DNA of 64,000 bases, taken from positions 1-64,000 of the forward strand of contig DATAWP010000041.1 in assembly GCA_036267155.1 (NCBI GenBank), written 5' to 3'. Positions 1-8,062 of this stretch are shown piece by piece. Below the pieces are notes generated by a model that was given only the letters and a program-made list of their open reading frames with translations, was not told the origin of the DNA and ran no database searches. How positions within the stretch are numbered: the stretch's first letter is position 1; every line of letters starts with the position of its first letter. Source of the stretch: PALSA-1353 sp036267155 (GTDB taxonomy: Bacteria; Planctomycetota; Phycisphaerae; Tepidisphaerales; Tepidisphaeraceae). The position numbers and the translations under genes are program-made.

Positions 1-1464
1 ACGCATACCGTGATTTTCGGCGGCTTCTCTTCGCAGGCTCTCATCGACCGCATCAATGACGCGCAGTGCAAGTGCGTCATCACCCAGGACGGCTCTTACC
101 GGCGCGGTATCGAGGTCCAGCTGAAACCCGCGGTGGACAAGGCCCTGCCGCAATGCCCAAGCGTCGCTTCGGTTCTGGTTTACCGGCGCACCGGGTCAAC
201 CCAGTACATGCTGCCCGGACGCGACCACTGGTGGCACAAGCTGATGTCGATCGCTTCGGACGAATGTCCGCCTGAGCGCCTCGACTCCGAGCACCCACTC
301 TATCTTCTGTACACGTCCGGCACAACCGGCAAGCCGAAAGGCATTCTGCATACAACCGGCGGCTACGCCGTCGCCACTTACATCACTTCGAAATGGGTCT
401 TCGATCTGCGCGATGAGGATATCTTCTGGTGCACGGCAGACATCGGCTGGGTCACTGGCCATAGCTATGTCGTTTATGGCCCGCTGCAGAATGGCGCGAC
501 GGTCGTGATGTACGAAGGCGGCCCCACGCATCCCCAGCCGGACCGCTTCTGGGAGATGATCGACCGGCACAAGGTCACGGTTTTCTATACCGCGCCGACG
601 GCGATCCGCGCGCTGATGCGCCTCGGCGAACGCTGGCCGGCGAAGCATTCGATGAAGACCCTGCGGCTGCTTGGCAGCGTGGGCGAGCCGATCAATCCCG
701 AAGCGTGGATGTGGTATCACGAGGTGATCGGCCACGGTAAATGCCCGATCGTGGATACGTGGTGGCAAACCGAAACCGGCGGGATCATGATCACGCCGTT
801 GCCCGGCGTAACACCGACCAAGCCTGGCACAGCCACGCTGCCGTTCTTCGGCGTGGATGCCGCGATCGTGGATCGTAGCGGCAAGGAAATGCCGCCGAAT
901 CAGGGCGGGTTGCTGGTGATCCGCCGTCCCTGGCCGTCGATGCTGCGGGGAATTTTCAACGATCCTGACCGTTACGCCCGGCAATATTGGAGCGACGTGA
1001 AGGGCTGCTATTTCACCGGCGACGGCGCCCGGCGGGACGCGGACGGATATTTCTGGGTCATGGGTCGCGTAGACGATGTCATCAACGTCTCGGGCCACCG
1101 CCTCGGCACCGCCGAGATTGAAAGCGCCTTGGTTTCGCACGCATGGGTCGCCGAAGCCGCGGTCGTCGGCATGCCGCACGAAATGAAGGGCCAGGGCATC
1201 GCCGCCTTCGTAACGCTCCGCACCGGATTCCAGCCCAGTCCGGATTTGAAGAAGGAACTGATGACGGTCGTCACGCAACAGATCGGCAGCCTGGCCCGGC
1301 CCGATCAGATTCGTTTCACCGATGCTCTGCCCAAAACGCGCAGCGGAAAGATCATGCGTAGATTGCTGAAGGAAATCGCCGCCGGCGGCGAGGTGAAAGG
1401 CGACATCACGACGCTGGAGGATTTGAGCGTCGTGGCGAGGCTGAGCGCGAAAGAAGAAGAGTGA
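1..1464 (+). CDS. acs: Acetyl-CoA synthetase, 3' part (5' end outside window)
   Basis: This enzyme activates acetate to acetyl-CoA through an acetyl-AMP intermediate in the cytoplasm. The reading frame is open from base 1, so the start lies upstream; about 487 residues are visible and roughly the first quarter of a usual ~650-residue Acs is missing. Seen in order: HTVIFGGF, the adenylate-forming P-loop motif YTSGTTGKPKG, DTWWQTETGG, YFTGDGARRD, the hinge region GRVDDVINVSGHR, and PKTRSGKIMRR near the C-terminus, which carries the catalytic lysine that is acetylated in known Acs enzymes. The last 59 bases overlap the 3' end of the convergent PEP-CTERM gene. Family assignment is firm. The acetyl preference is inferred from the tryptophan motif DTWWQTETGG; a propionate-using relative cannot be fully excluded. 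Confidence 0.95.
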   Translation, partial: THTVIFGGFSSQALIDRINDAQCKCVITQDGSYRRGIEVQLKPAVDKALPQCPSVASVLVYRRTGSTQYMLPGRDHWWHKLMSIASDECPPERLDSEHPLYLLYTSGTTGKPKGILHTTGGYAVATYITSKWVFDLRDEDIFWCTADIGWVTGHSYVVYGPLQNGATVVMYEGGPTHPQPDRFWEMIDRHKVTVFYTAPTAIRALMRLGERWPAKHSMKTLRLLGSVGEPINPEAWMWYHEVIGHGKCPIVDTWWQTETGGIMITPLPGVTPTKPGTATLPFFGVDAAIVDRSGKEMPPNQGGLLVIRRPWPSMLRGIFNDPDRYARQYWSDVKGCYFTGDGARRDADGYFWVMGRVDDVINVSGHRLGTAEIESALVSHAWVAEAAVVGMPHEMKGQGIAAFVTLRTGFQPSPDLKKELMTVVTQQIGSLARPDQIRFTDALPKTRSGKIMRRLLKEIAAGGEVKGDITTLEDLSVVARLSAKEEE

Positions 1465-2707
1465 CATTGCGCCGCCTTCGCACAAGCAATCCCACGCTTG
1501 CCACTGCCAACATTGCGGTGGACGTCGGTTCCGGAACCGTGAGGCTGAAAATCACGCCTTCCCCGTTCGTTCCGCCTTGCTCGGTCATCCCATAGAGAGA
1601 TAAGCCGGATTGAATCAGCGAACCCTGTGGGAAAGCCCCATCACTTTGGTCGAAGGAATGCAGCAAGCTCTCTGTATTGGTCGTGAGGTCATATTCAAAG
1701 ATGGTGCCATAACCAGATCCATTGCCCCTGTTAGCGCCACCTAACTCGGTCATGCCATAGAGTGTCGGGCCGGACAAGATCAGCGATCCGTACGGATATG
1801 ATCCGTCGTCTGGGTAACCGGAGAAGGAATGCAGCACCGTCTCTATGCTGGTGTTGAGGTTGTATTCGAAGATCGTGCCTGTTCCTTCGTAGCCGCCTCC
1901 AGTAGTCATGCCATAGAGAGTGGAGCCGGACAGGATTAGCGAGCCGGCAGGGAATTCTCCGCCATTCAATGAAGTTCCGAAAGAATACAGCGTGCTCTCT
2001 TTGTCTGTCGCCAAGTTGTACTCGAAGATCGTGCCGTCGTTTTTGCTTCCGCCTGTCTCGGTCATGCCATAGAGAATGGAGCCGGAAAGGATAAGAGATC
2101 CGTATGTAACGCCAGCGGACTGACTTCCAGGCAGGTAATGCAGCACACCCGTTTGTAAGCTGTATTGGTAGATCCCCTGACCATAAAGGTTGGAGCCGCT
2201 TTGGGCGAGTTCTCCGGAAGCACGTATTCCGCCTGGAAAGGAATACAGAACACTTTCGGCGTCGGTGCCCAAATCATATTGGAAGATCGTGCTCGCCACA
2301 TCGATACCGCCGGTGTCGTCGGTCAACCCATAGAGTGTCGAACCGGATTGGATTAGCGAGCCTGTTGGATTTGCTCCATCACTACTTCCACCCTGAAAGG
2401 AATACAGCACACTCTCGGTGTTGGTCGCCAAGTTGTAGTCGAAGATTGTGCCCAGACCAAAGCCATTAATGCCGGCACCCGTGCCGCCGCCAAACGTCAA
2501 GCCGTATAGTAAAGAGCCGGACTGAAGGAGTGAGTCATAGGGATAAGATCCATCGCCTGGAGCGCCACCGAAATCATGCAGGACCGAGTACATTTGGGCT
2601 TCGACGACACCAGCGAAGCAGAATAGGGTGACGAAGGATATCGCGATCTCCGATTTGAAGCGATGATGAGAAAATAATCGCGAGATTTCGATGCGTTTTC
2701 CTTTCAT
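1406..2707 (-). CDS. PEP-CTERM surface protein with GloVer-type tandem repeats
   Basis: This is a secreted, probably exosortase-anchored repeat protein. The N-terminus has a basic stretch and a hydrophobic signal segment ending near VVEAQ. The body is about seven repeats of ~45-55 residues with the recurring words SGSxLYGMT, GGTxGxGTIFEYNL and ESVLHSF, the signature of the Gloeobacter/Verrucomicrobia repeat (TIGR03803-like, by recognition). A PEP-CTERM signal follows: VPEPTSTAMLAVASVGLLV and then RRRR. An 18-residue tail continues past the arginine cluster into the acs coding region, which is unusual because these signals normally end the protein. I chose the ATG at 2707; an in-frame TTG at 2746 would add 13 residues. 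The function is unknown; such proteins are thought to sit in extracellular or matrix layers. Confidence 0.85.
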   Translation of the reverse strand: MKGKRIEISRLFSHHRFKSEIAISFVTLFCFAGVVEAQMYSVLHDFGGAPGDGSYPYDSLLQSGSLLYGLTFGGGTGAGINGFGLGTIFDYNLATNTESVLYSFQGGSSDGANPTGSLIQSGSTLYGLTDDTGGIDVASTIFQYDLGTDAESVLYSFPGGIRASGELAQSGSNLYGQGIYQYSLQTGVLHYLPGSQSAGVTYGSLILSGSILYGMTETGGSKNDGTIFEYNLATDKESTLYSFGTSLNGGEFPAGSLILSGSTLYGMTTGGGYEGTGTIFEYNLNTSIETVLHSFSGYPDDGSYPYGSLILSGPTLYGMTELGGANRGNGSGYGTIFEYDLTTNTESLLHSFDQSDGAFPQGSLIQSGLSLYGMTEQGGTNGEGVIFSLTVPEPTSTAMLAVASVGLLVRRRRNVTLLLSRSASPRRSNPPAS

Positions 2708-2875
2708 ATTCGCCAATCGCCATTTTGGCTTTATTTCGCGGCTCAAACCAATGGTGAAACGATGTAATTTCGGCTCGGACTTTTGCTTAGCCGAACGTAG
2801 GAAAAATCCCTACGCCCAAGGTGTTTTTGACTCCTTCGCTTGCGGCTTGCCGCACATAACCTGTAGCTTTACGCC

Positions 2876-5275
2876 ATGCCGATGGAGCGGACACTCGAAC
2901 AAGCGATGGATCACCACCGCGCGGGACGGTCGGTCGAAGCCGAGGGATTGTATCGGGAAATTCTTAAATCCGAGCCGGCGAATGCTGGGGCCCTGCAAGG
3001 CTTGGGCGTGCTGGCGATTCAGAAGAGGGATTTCCAATCCGCGGTTGATCTGATCGGTCGGGCGGCGGCGGCGAAGCCGGAGGCAGCGAATATTCAGGCA
3101 AGTCTGGGACAGGCGCTGGCAGGGATGGGGCGGGCTCAGGAGGCGATCGCGGTTTACCAGCGTGCGTTGCAAATCAAAGATGATTTGCCCGAAGCGTGGT
3201 TCGGGCTTGGGCTGGCGTTGCAAAGCGTCAAGCGGCGGGAGGAATCGGTCGCGGCGTATCGACGCTTCATCGAGTTCAGCCCCGATGTTCCCGAAGCGCA
3301 CATCAATCTCGGCACGGCGCTGTTTTCGCTGGGTCGCGTGGAGGAAGCGGCCGAGGCATTTCGGCGAACACTCGCGCTGCGGCCCGATTACGTCGAGGCG
3401 ATGGGAAACCTTGGCGGAGCGCTCATCTGGCTCAAACGAACGGACGAGGCGATCGCACTCTTCCGCCGCGGGTTGGAATTACGCCCGGATTCGCCAATGG
3501 TTTGGAACAATCTCGGCAATGCCCTTTACGGCCTGAAGCGATACGACGAAGCCATCGGCGTGCTGCGGAAGGCGCTGGAGTTAAAACCCGATTTCGCGCA
3601 GGCGGCCTTCAACCTCGGCAATGCCCTGTCCGGGCGCGGACAGTACGATCAAGCCGTGGAAATGTTTCGCCGCGCGATTGCGCTGGACCCGGCGATGGTC
3701 GATGCGCACAACAACCTGGGCAATGCCCTGCAGTTGCTTCGAAAATACAAGGAAGCCGCCGAGGCATATCTGGCGGCCCTGAAACAAAAGCCGGATTACA
3801 TCACCGCGTACAGCAATCTCGGCAGCACGTTGCGAACGATGGGGAAGGTGGACGAATCGATCGCGGCTTTCGAGCAGGCGATCAGGCTGCAGCCCGAATT
3901 TCACCTGGCCCATTCCAACATGGGCAACAGTCTCAAGGACGCCGGCCGGCTGGATGAGGCCATCGCGGCCTATCGCCGGGCGATCGGGCTGGAGCCGAAA
4001 GACCATGCCTCGCACAGCAATCTCGTTTTCGCGGTGCAATACCATGAGGATTACGACTCGGCCGAGATTCTGCGCGAAGCGCTGCGCTGGAATGCCCTGC
4101 ATGCGCAGAAACTGAAAAACGAGATTCATCCGCACGAAAACGATCGGACGCGGGATCGGCGATTGCGCATCGGATACGTGGGCGCGGATTTTCGCGAGCA
4201 TTGCCAATCGCTGTTCACGATCCCGCTGCTGTCGAATCACGACCGGAAGAATTTCGAGGTTTTCTGCTACGCCCACGTAAGCCGGCCGGATGCGACGACC
4301 GAGCGGATTCGCGGATACTGCGATGGCTGGCGGTCGATCGTGGGAATGCGGGACGATGAGGTGGCGAAAAAAATCCGCGATGACCGGATCGACATTCTCG
4401 TGGATTTGACGATGCACATGTCGCTGGGGCGTTCGCTGGTCTTCGCCCGCAAGCCGGCTCCGGTGCAGGCGGCGTGGCTGGCATATCCGGGAACGACCGG
4501 GCTGTCGGCCATGGATTATCGCTTGACCGATCCGTATCTCGATCCCCCTTCGACAGGCTCAGGGCAGGCGGGGACGCGCGATCACGACTATTGCGAAACG
4601 TCGATCCGTCTGGCGGATACGTTTTGGTGTTACGATCCGCTGTGCGAGGAATTGGAGATCGGCGATGCCCCGGCGATTCGCAATGGATACATCACCTTCG
4701 GCTGCCTGAACAATTTCTGCAAAGCCAGACCGAAAACGCTGGAACTCTGGGCGCGAATCCTGTCGGCGGCGCCGAATTCGCGGCTCATTCTGCTCGCATC
4801 GCCCGGGGCCCATCGGCAGCGGCTGCGCGAATATTTTCAGCACAAGGGAATCAGCGGCGACCGAATCGATTTTGTCGAATTCCAGGCCCGGCGCGAATAT
4901 TTAACGGTCTATCGCCGGATCGACATCGGCCTGGACACGCTCCCGTACAATGGCCACACGACAAGCCTGGATTCAATGTGGATGGGGGTGCCGGTGGTCA
5001 CGTGCGTTGGGAAAACGGTCGTGGGCCGAGCGGGATGGAGCCAGTTGTGCAATCTCGACCTGAAGCAATTCGCCGCCCAAAGCGACGAAGAGTTTGTAAA
5101 GATTGCCATGGAATTGGCGGGCGATCAGGATCGGCTGGGAGAATTGCGAAGGACGTTGCGAGAGAGGATGAAGCGCTCGCCGTTGATGGACGGGAAGAGG
5201 TTCGCGCGCAGCGTTGAATCAGCTTATCGAGAGATGTGGGAAACGTATTGTGCGACAAAACCCGAGCGCAGCTAG
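2876..5275 (+). CDS. TPR repeat protein with O-GlcNAc-transferase-like (GT41/SPINDLY) domain
   Basis: Predicted cytoplasmic glycosyltransferase that would transfer a sugar to protein side chains. Residues ~8-385 are about eleven TPRs with regular WxNLGNAL and ALxLxPDF spacing. Residues ~425-790 match the GT41 catalytic module of OGT, with RIGYVGADFREHCQS, AWLAYPGTTG, DYRLTDPYLDPP, FGCLNNFCKA and LPYNGHTTSLDSMWMGVPV. At residues ~557-565 an extra STGSGQAG-like loop is coded by a repeat-like insert (4547-4569) between the conserved DPYLDPP and the following RDHDYCE. The start is ATG 2876; a second in-frame ATG lies two codons later. The gene is isolated on the plus strand between two minus-strand PEP-CTERM genes. 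The family is clear; the acceptor protein is unknown. Confidence 0.9.
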   Translation: MPMERTLEQAMDHHRAGRSVEAEGLYREILKSEPANAGALQGLGVLAIQKRDFQSAVDLIGRAAAAKPEAANIQASLGQALAGMGRAQEAIAVYQRALQIKDDLPEAWFGLGLALQSVKRREESVAAYRRFIEFSPDVPEAHINLGTALFSLGRVEEAAEAFRRTLALRPDYVEAMGNLGGALIWLKRTDEAIALFRRGLELRPDSPMVWNNLGNALYGLKRYDEAIGVLRKALELKPDFAQAAFNLGNALSGRGQYDQAVEMFRRAIALDPAMVDAHNNLGNALQLLRKYKEAAEAYLAALKQKPDYITAYSNLGSTLRTMGKVDESIAAFEQAIRLQPEFHLAHSNMGNSLKDAGRLDEAIAAYRRAIGLEPKDHASHSNLVFAVQYHEDYDSAEILREALRWNALHAQKLKNEIHPHENDRTRDRRLRIGYVGADFREHCQSLFTIPLLSNHDRKNFEVFCYAHVSRPDATTERIRGYCDGWRSIVGMRDDEVAKKIRDDRIDILVDLTMHMSLGRSLVFARKPAPVQAAWLAYPGTTGLSAMDYRLTDPYLDPPSTGSGQAGTRDHDYCETSIRLADTFWCYDPLCEELEIGDAPAIRNGYITFGCLNNFCKARPKTLELWARILSAAPNSRLILLASPGAHRQRLREYFQHKGISGDRIDFVEFQARREYLTVYRRIDIGLDTLPYNGHTTSLDSMWMGVPVVTCVGKTVVGRAGWSQLCNLDLKQFAAQSDEEFVKIAMELAGDQDRLGELRRTLRERMKRSPLMDGKRFARSVESAYREMWETYCATKPERS
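4547..4569 (+). repeat. Short repeat-like insert inside GT41 catalytic domain
   Basis: The stretch beginning CCTTCGACAGGCTCAGG adds about eight codons (STGSGQAG) in frame within the conserved DPYLDPP...RDHDYCE segment of the GT41 domain. I recognise this word from other environmental genomes as a mobile-looking mini-repeat that turns up inside genes. That recollection is not testable from this window, where it occurs once. The insert is a multiple of three and leaves the frame open. Confidence 0.55.
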
Positions 5276-5278
5276 TTT

Positions 5279-6229
5279 TCAAACACCGGCGGATTTCCGG
5301 TTTAGTTTCCGCCTTGGCCGACGCCACGCGGCGATCAGCGCAACAGCCGCCAACGACGCCGTGCCCGGCTCGGGAAGAGTGGTGGTTGTCCAAACCACGT
5401 TGCCAACGTCATCATAGGCGGTCGATGTGATCATTCCGGGGACATCGAACGTCTCAAGAAGATTGCCCGCGGTATCGTAGTAGTTCAGGCTGCTCTGGCC
5501 GGCGCCGTCAATTTCGCCGACGACCAATTCATTCCCAACCTCATCGTACGTGGTGCTCGTCACCCGTCCGACCGGGTCGATGGTCTGAATCTGGTTGCCC
5601 GCGCCGTCGTAAGCGGTGATCGTATTGGTAACGGAGTCGGTTTCGTAAAGAAGATTGCCGTCGTTGTCGTAAGCGGAGGACCTATCTTTTCCCAACGGGT
5701 CCGTGGTCTCAAGGACGTTGCCGACCGCGTCGTAATATGTAGCGGTGGTGTGGCCCATCCCATCGACGGTGGTGACGGTCAACTCGTTGCCGGCATCGTC
5801 ATACGCCGTGCTCGTCACCGGTCCGACCGGGTCGATGGTCTGAACCTGGTTGCCCGCACGGTCGTAGGCGTTGACCGTATTGGTGATGGAATCGGTTTCG
5901 TAAAGAAGATCTCCGTCGTTGTCGTAGGCCGAGGAGGTAGCGTTTCCAACCGGGTCCGTGGTCGCAACGGCGTTGCCGACCGCGTCGTAGTATGTAGCGG
6001 TGCTGTGGCCCGAACCATCGACGGTGGTGACGGTCAATTCGTTGTCGGCATCGTCATACGCCGTGGTCGTCACCTGTCCGATCGGATCAATGGTGGCAAT
6101 CTGGTTGCCCACGGCGTCGTAGGAATAGATCGCCTGGGTTGGAGCCGCCCCGCACTCGGCGCAGAGCGAAACACCGAGCAGTAGCGCCGCAATGCAAAAA
6201 ACAAGCCGTTTCGCAATGTTCGTTCGCAC
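5279..6229 (-). CDS. PEP-CTERM protein built of YD/RHS-type repeats
   Basis: Secreted repeat protein of 316 residues. A signal peptide (basic start, hydrophobic FCIAALLLGVSL, then AECGAAP) is followed by about nine ~28-residue repeats of the form YDAVGNxxxTxDPxGxVTSTAYDDxGNEL, i.e. RHS/YD repeats. It ends with LPEPGTASLAAVALIAA and an RRPRRK cluster, a PEP-CTERM sorting signal. The repeats are also nearly identical at DNA level: a ~255-bp block recurs (about 5560-5763 and 5815-6018), which suggests recent unit duplication. The start is GTG 6229, supported by a strong GGAGGTGA ribosome site just upstream. Full RHS toxins are far longer and carry a core and a toxin tip; neither is present, so a structural or adhesive shell-like role is more likely than a toxin. 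Function is inferred. Confidence 0.85.
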   Translation of the reverse strand: MRTNIAKRLVFCIAALLLGVSLCAECGAAPTQAIYSYDAVGNQIATIDPIGQVTTTAYDDADNELTVTTVDGSGHSTATYYDAVGNAVATTDPVGNATSSAYDNDGDLLYETDSITNTVNAYDRAGNQVQTIDPVGPVTSTAYDDAGNELTVTTVDGMGHTTATYYDAVGNVLETTDPLGKDRSSAYDNDGNLLYETDSVTNTITAYDGAGNQIQTIDPVGRVTSTTYDEVGNELVVGEIDGAGQSSLNYYDTAGNLLETFDVPGMITSTAYDDVGNVVWTTTTLPEPGTASLAAVALIAAWRRPRRKLNRKSAGV

Positions 6230-6476
6230 AAGTCACCTCCGAGAATAGTCACAGAACAGGGGAGCTTCACCGCTCGGCACGCCATCCAACTGGTCAACTG
6301 TTTCGGTTCCCTTATATCACCGGGCAGCAAAAAAGCAACATATTTGTCGCAACTCCGTAATCCATTGACGCATCCACGGATATTGCCATCTCGCGCTCAC
6401 CGCAGCTTGATTTCCTTGCGTTCGGAAGCGAAAAACAACGGAAAGGATTCGCATATCGCACGGCAAAGGAGTGCCC

Positions 6477-7202
6477 ATGGCTGGAGAGACCGACCTTCAC
6501 AAAACGCTGAAAAAAGAAGCGTGCCGCTGGCTGCTGCGGATGGGGTATCGTTGCATCGCGGCGGAGGTGCGATTGCCGCCGCTGGGGATCGTCGATGCCG
6601 TGGGCACCGGGGTCTTTCGGGCATATCAGAATTACCTGGCCATTCCGCGCGAGGTCCCGCAGGTTTGTTTTATCGAGTGCAAGGCGACGCGGTCGGATTT
6701 CCTGCGCGATTGCTCGAACGATGGACAACTGGAATTCAGCATGTTCGAGCGGCGCGGCAAACGGAAGCAAAAAAAACGGCGGGCGCTGCGGAAATGCGTG
6801 GGACTGGGGAAATTCGATTCGTGTCTGATGCAGCCCATGGCGAATTTGCATTACGTGCTCGCGCCGGCGGGCGTGGTGCAGAAGAAGGATTTGGCGCCGA
6901 GGTGGGGATTGCTCAGCTATGGCGAGACGGGCGTGAGCGTGGTGGTGAAGCCGCTGTGGCAGGAATCGGCCCAGACGCTGTACGTGGAATCGGCCATCGC
7001 GCGCACCCTGACGGGAGATATTTTCCGCGCGGACGATCGGGCGATGGCGTCGGTGAACCGGGAACTTTTCGCGCAGCAGATGGCGCTGGCGGATCGGATA
7101 CGGTCCATCCGGCCGAGGGCGATTCTGGCGCCGGGAAAAGAAATACATTTTGCCGCGGACAAGCCCCCGCAAAGCGGGGGGCTAACGGCTCGGCCCCATT
7201 AG
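6477..7202 (+). CDS. MmcB-like DNA repair/nuclease-fold protein
   Basis: Protein of about 241 residues with a PD-(D/E)xK-like core: GIVDAVG, then a strand ending in the motif FIECKATRSDFLRD. This resembles the VEVKSSxxDFRxD motif of MmcB-family DNA-repair proteins (PF06319). The middle is very basic (KRKQKKRRALRK), consistent with nucleic-acid binding. The start is ATG 6477 with AAGGAG five bases upstream; a GTG two codons earlier is less likely because it overlaps that site. The last ~13 residues (KPPQSGGLTARPH) are coded by a GC-rich hairpin repeat that appears to have replaced the original end of the gene. Catalytic activity is not certain. Confidence 0.65.
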   Translation: MAGETDLHKTLKKEACRWLLRMGYRCIAAEVRLPPLGIVDAVGTGVFRAYQNYLAIPREVPQVCFIECKATRSDFLRDCSNDGQLEFSMFERRGKRKQKKRRALRKCVGLGKFDSCLMQPMANLHYVLAPAGVVQKKDLAPRWGLLSYGETGVSVVVKPLWQESAQTLYVESAIARTLTGDIFRADDRAMASVNRELFAQQMALADRIRSIRPRAILAPGKEIHFAADKPPQSGGLTARPH

Positions 7203-7223
7203 CACCCACTTTGCGGGGGTTTT
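7163..7223 (+). terminator. GC-rich hairpin with T tract, overlapping gene end
   Basis: GCCCCCGC-AAA-GCGGGGGC (7163-7181) can fold locally. Alternatively CCCCCGCAAAG (7164-7174) pairs with CTTTGCGGGGG (7209-7219), which is followed by TTTT. The sequence CCATTAGC...GCGGGGGTTTTG is shared with the hairpin downstream of rplX (27925-27953), so this is a repeated terminator-like element. Its left half lies inside the coding end of the MmcB-like gene. Confidence 0.6.
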
Positions 7224-7296
7224 GATCTGGGACCAAACCCCATTTGATTTCTAGCGAAGTGACAGCCCCGCCAGCGCAGGCTACGATTCCTGCGGC

Positions 7297-8061
7297 GTGC
7301 GAATCGTGAGTTACAACATTCTCGACGGCGGGGAGGGTCGGGCCGATCCGCTGGCGGAGGTGATCGAAGCACAGCGGCCGGATGTCGTGGCCCTCGTCGA
7401 GGCGGACAACGCGGCCGTCGTCGAGCGCATCGCGGGGCGGATGAAAATGGAATTTATCCTGGCCCAGGGACGGCGGCACGGAGCGGCGATCCTGTCTCGC
7501 GGATCGATCCTGGAATCGGTGAATCATTCGCTTTTGCGCGATGAGTTTTCCGATTGCGCGCTGGAGGCGACGGTTGCGGGGCCGGGCGGTGCGCAGTGGA
7601 CTCTGGCGGCTATTCATCTGCATCCGCGGGCAAGGCTGGAGGACGAGGCCCGGCGCGAGCGGGAGATCGAGGGGATTCTGGAGATCTTCTCGCGGCATCG
7701 GAAGGAAAATCGGCCACATTTGCTGGCCGGAGATTTCAACAGCAATTCGCCGATTCAGAAGGTCGATCCGCAAAAATGCAAGGCGCGCACGCGGGAGGAT
7801 ATCGCGGCGAACGGCGGGGTGTTGCCGCGCAGTGCGATTCAGAAACTTCTGGATGCGGGATACGTGGATTCGCTGCAGGCGCGATTGGGGGCGGAGGCCG
7901 GGACGATCGGGAGTTTTACCACGCAATATCCGGGTCAGCGGGTGGATTACATTTTTCTGCATGGAATCGAAGGCGGGCGCGTGAAGGAAGCGAAGGTGGA
8001 GCAGGATCGGCTGGCGAAATATGCGAGCGATCATTTTCCGGTCGTAGTGGAGATTGATTGA
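7297..8061 (+). CDS. Endonuclease/exonuclease/phosphatase family protein
   Basis: A 254-residue protein of the DNase I/EEP fold. Seen: N-terminal RIVSYNILDGG (metal-binding Asn), VVALVEAD (the usual Glu), HLHPRAR, LLAGDFNSNSP (the GDFN motif), RVDYIFLHG and the C-terminal SDHFPVVV with its catalytic SDH. All usual catalytic positions are present, so hydrolysis of a phosphodiester in DNA, RNA, a lipid or an inositol phosphate is expected; the substrate cannot be told. No signal peptide. The start is GTG 7297, giving MRIVSYN as in relatives. It is followed immediately by the MBL gene, so the two are probably cotranscribed. Confidence 0.88.
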   Translation: MRIVSYNILDGGEGRADPLAEVIEAQRPDVVALVEADNAAVVERIAGRMKMEFILAQGRRHGAAILSRGSILESVNHSLLRDEFSDCALEATVAGPGGAQWTLAAIHLHPRARLEDEARREREIEGILEIFSRHRKENRPHLLAGDFNSNSPIQKVDPQKCKARTREDIAANGGVLPRSAIQKLLDAGYVDSLQARLGAEAGTIGSFTTQYPGQRVDYIFLHGIEGGRVKEAKVEQDRLAKYASDHFPVVVEID

Positions 8062-8062
8062 C

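Noticed and set aside
196..1485. 429-codon minus-strand frame within acs
   Set aside because: Histidine/arginine-rich shadow of the clear Acs reading frame; no domain signal.
2810..2875. Promoter with TTGACT before the GT41 gene
   Set aside because: The only -10-like box is 22 bases away, too far for a standard promoter.
5279..6229. RHS toxin or contact-dependent inhibition system
   Set aside because: No RHS core, no toxin tip, no immunity gene; only YD repeats and a PEP-CTERM anchor.
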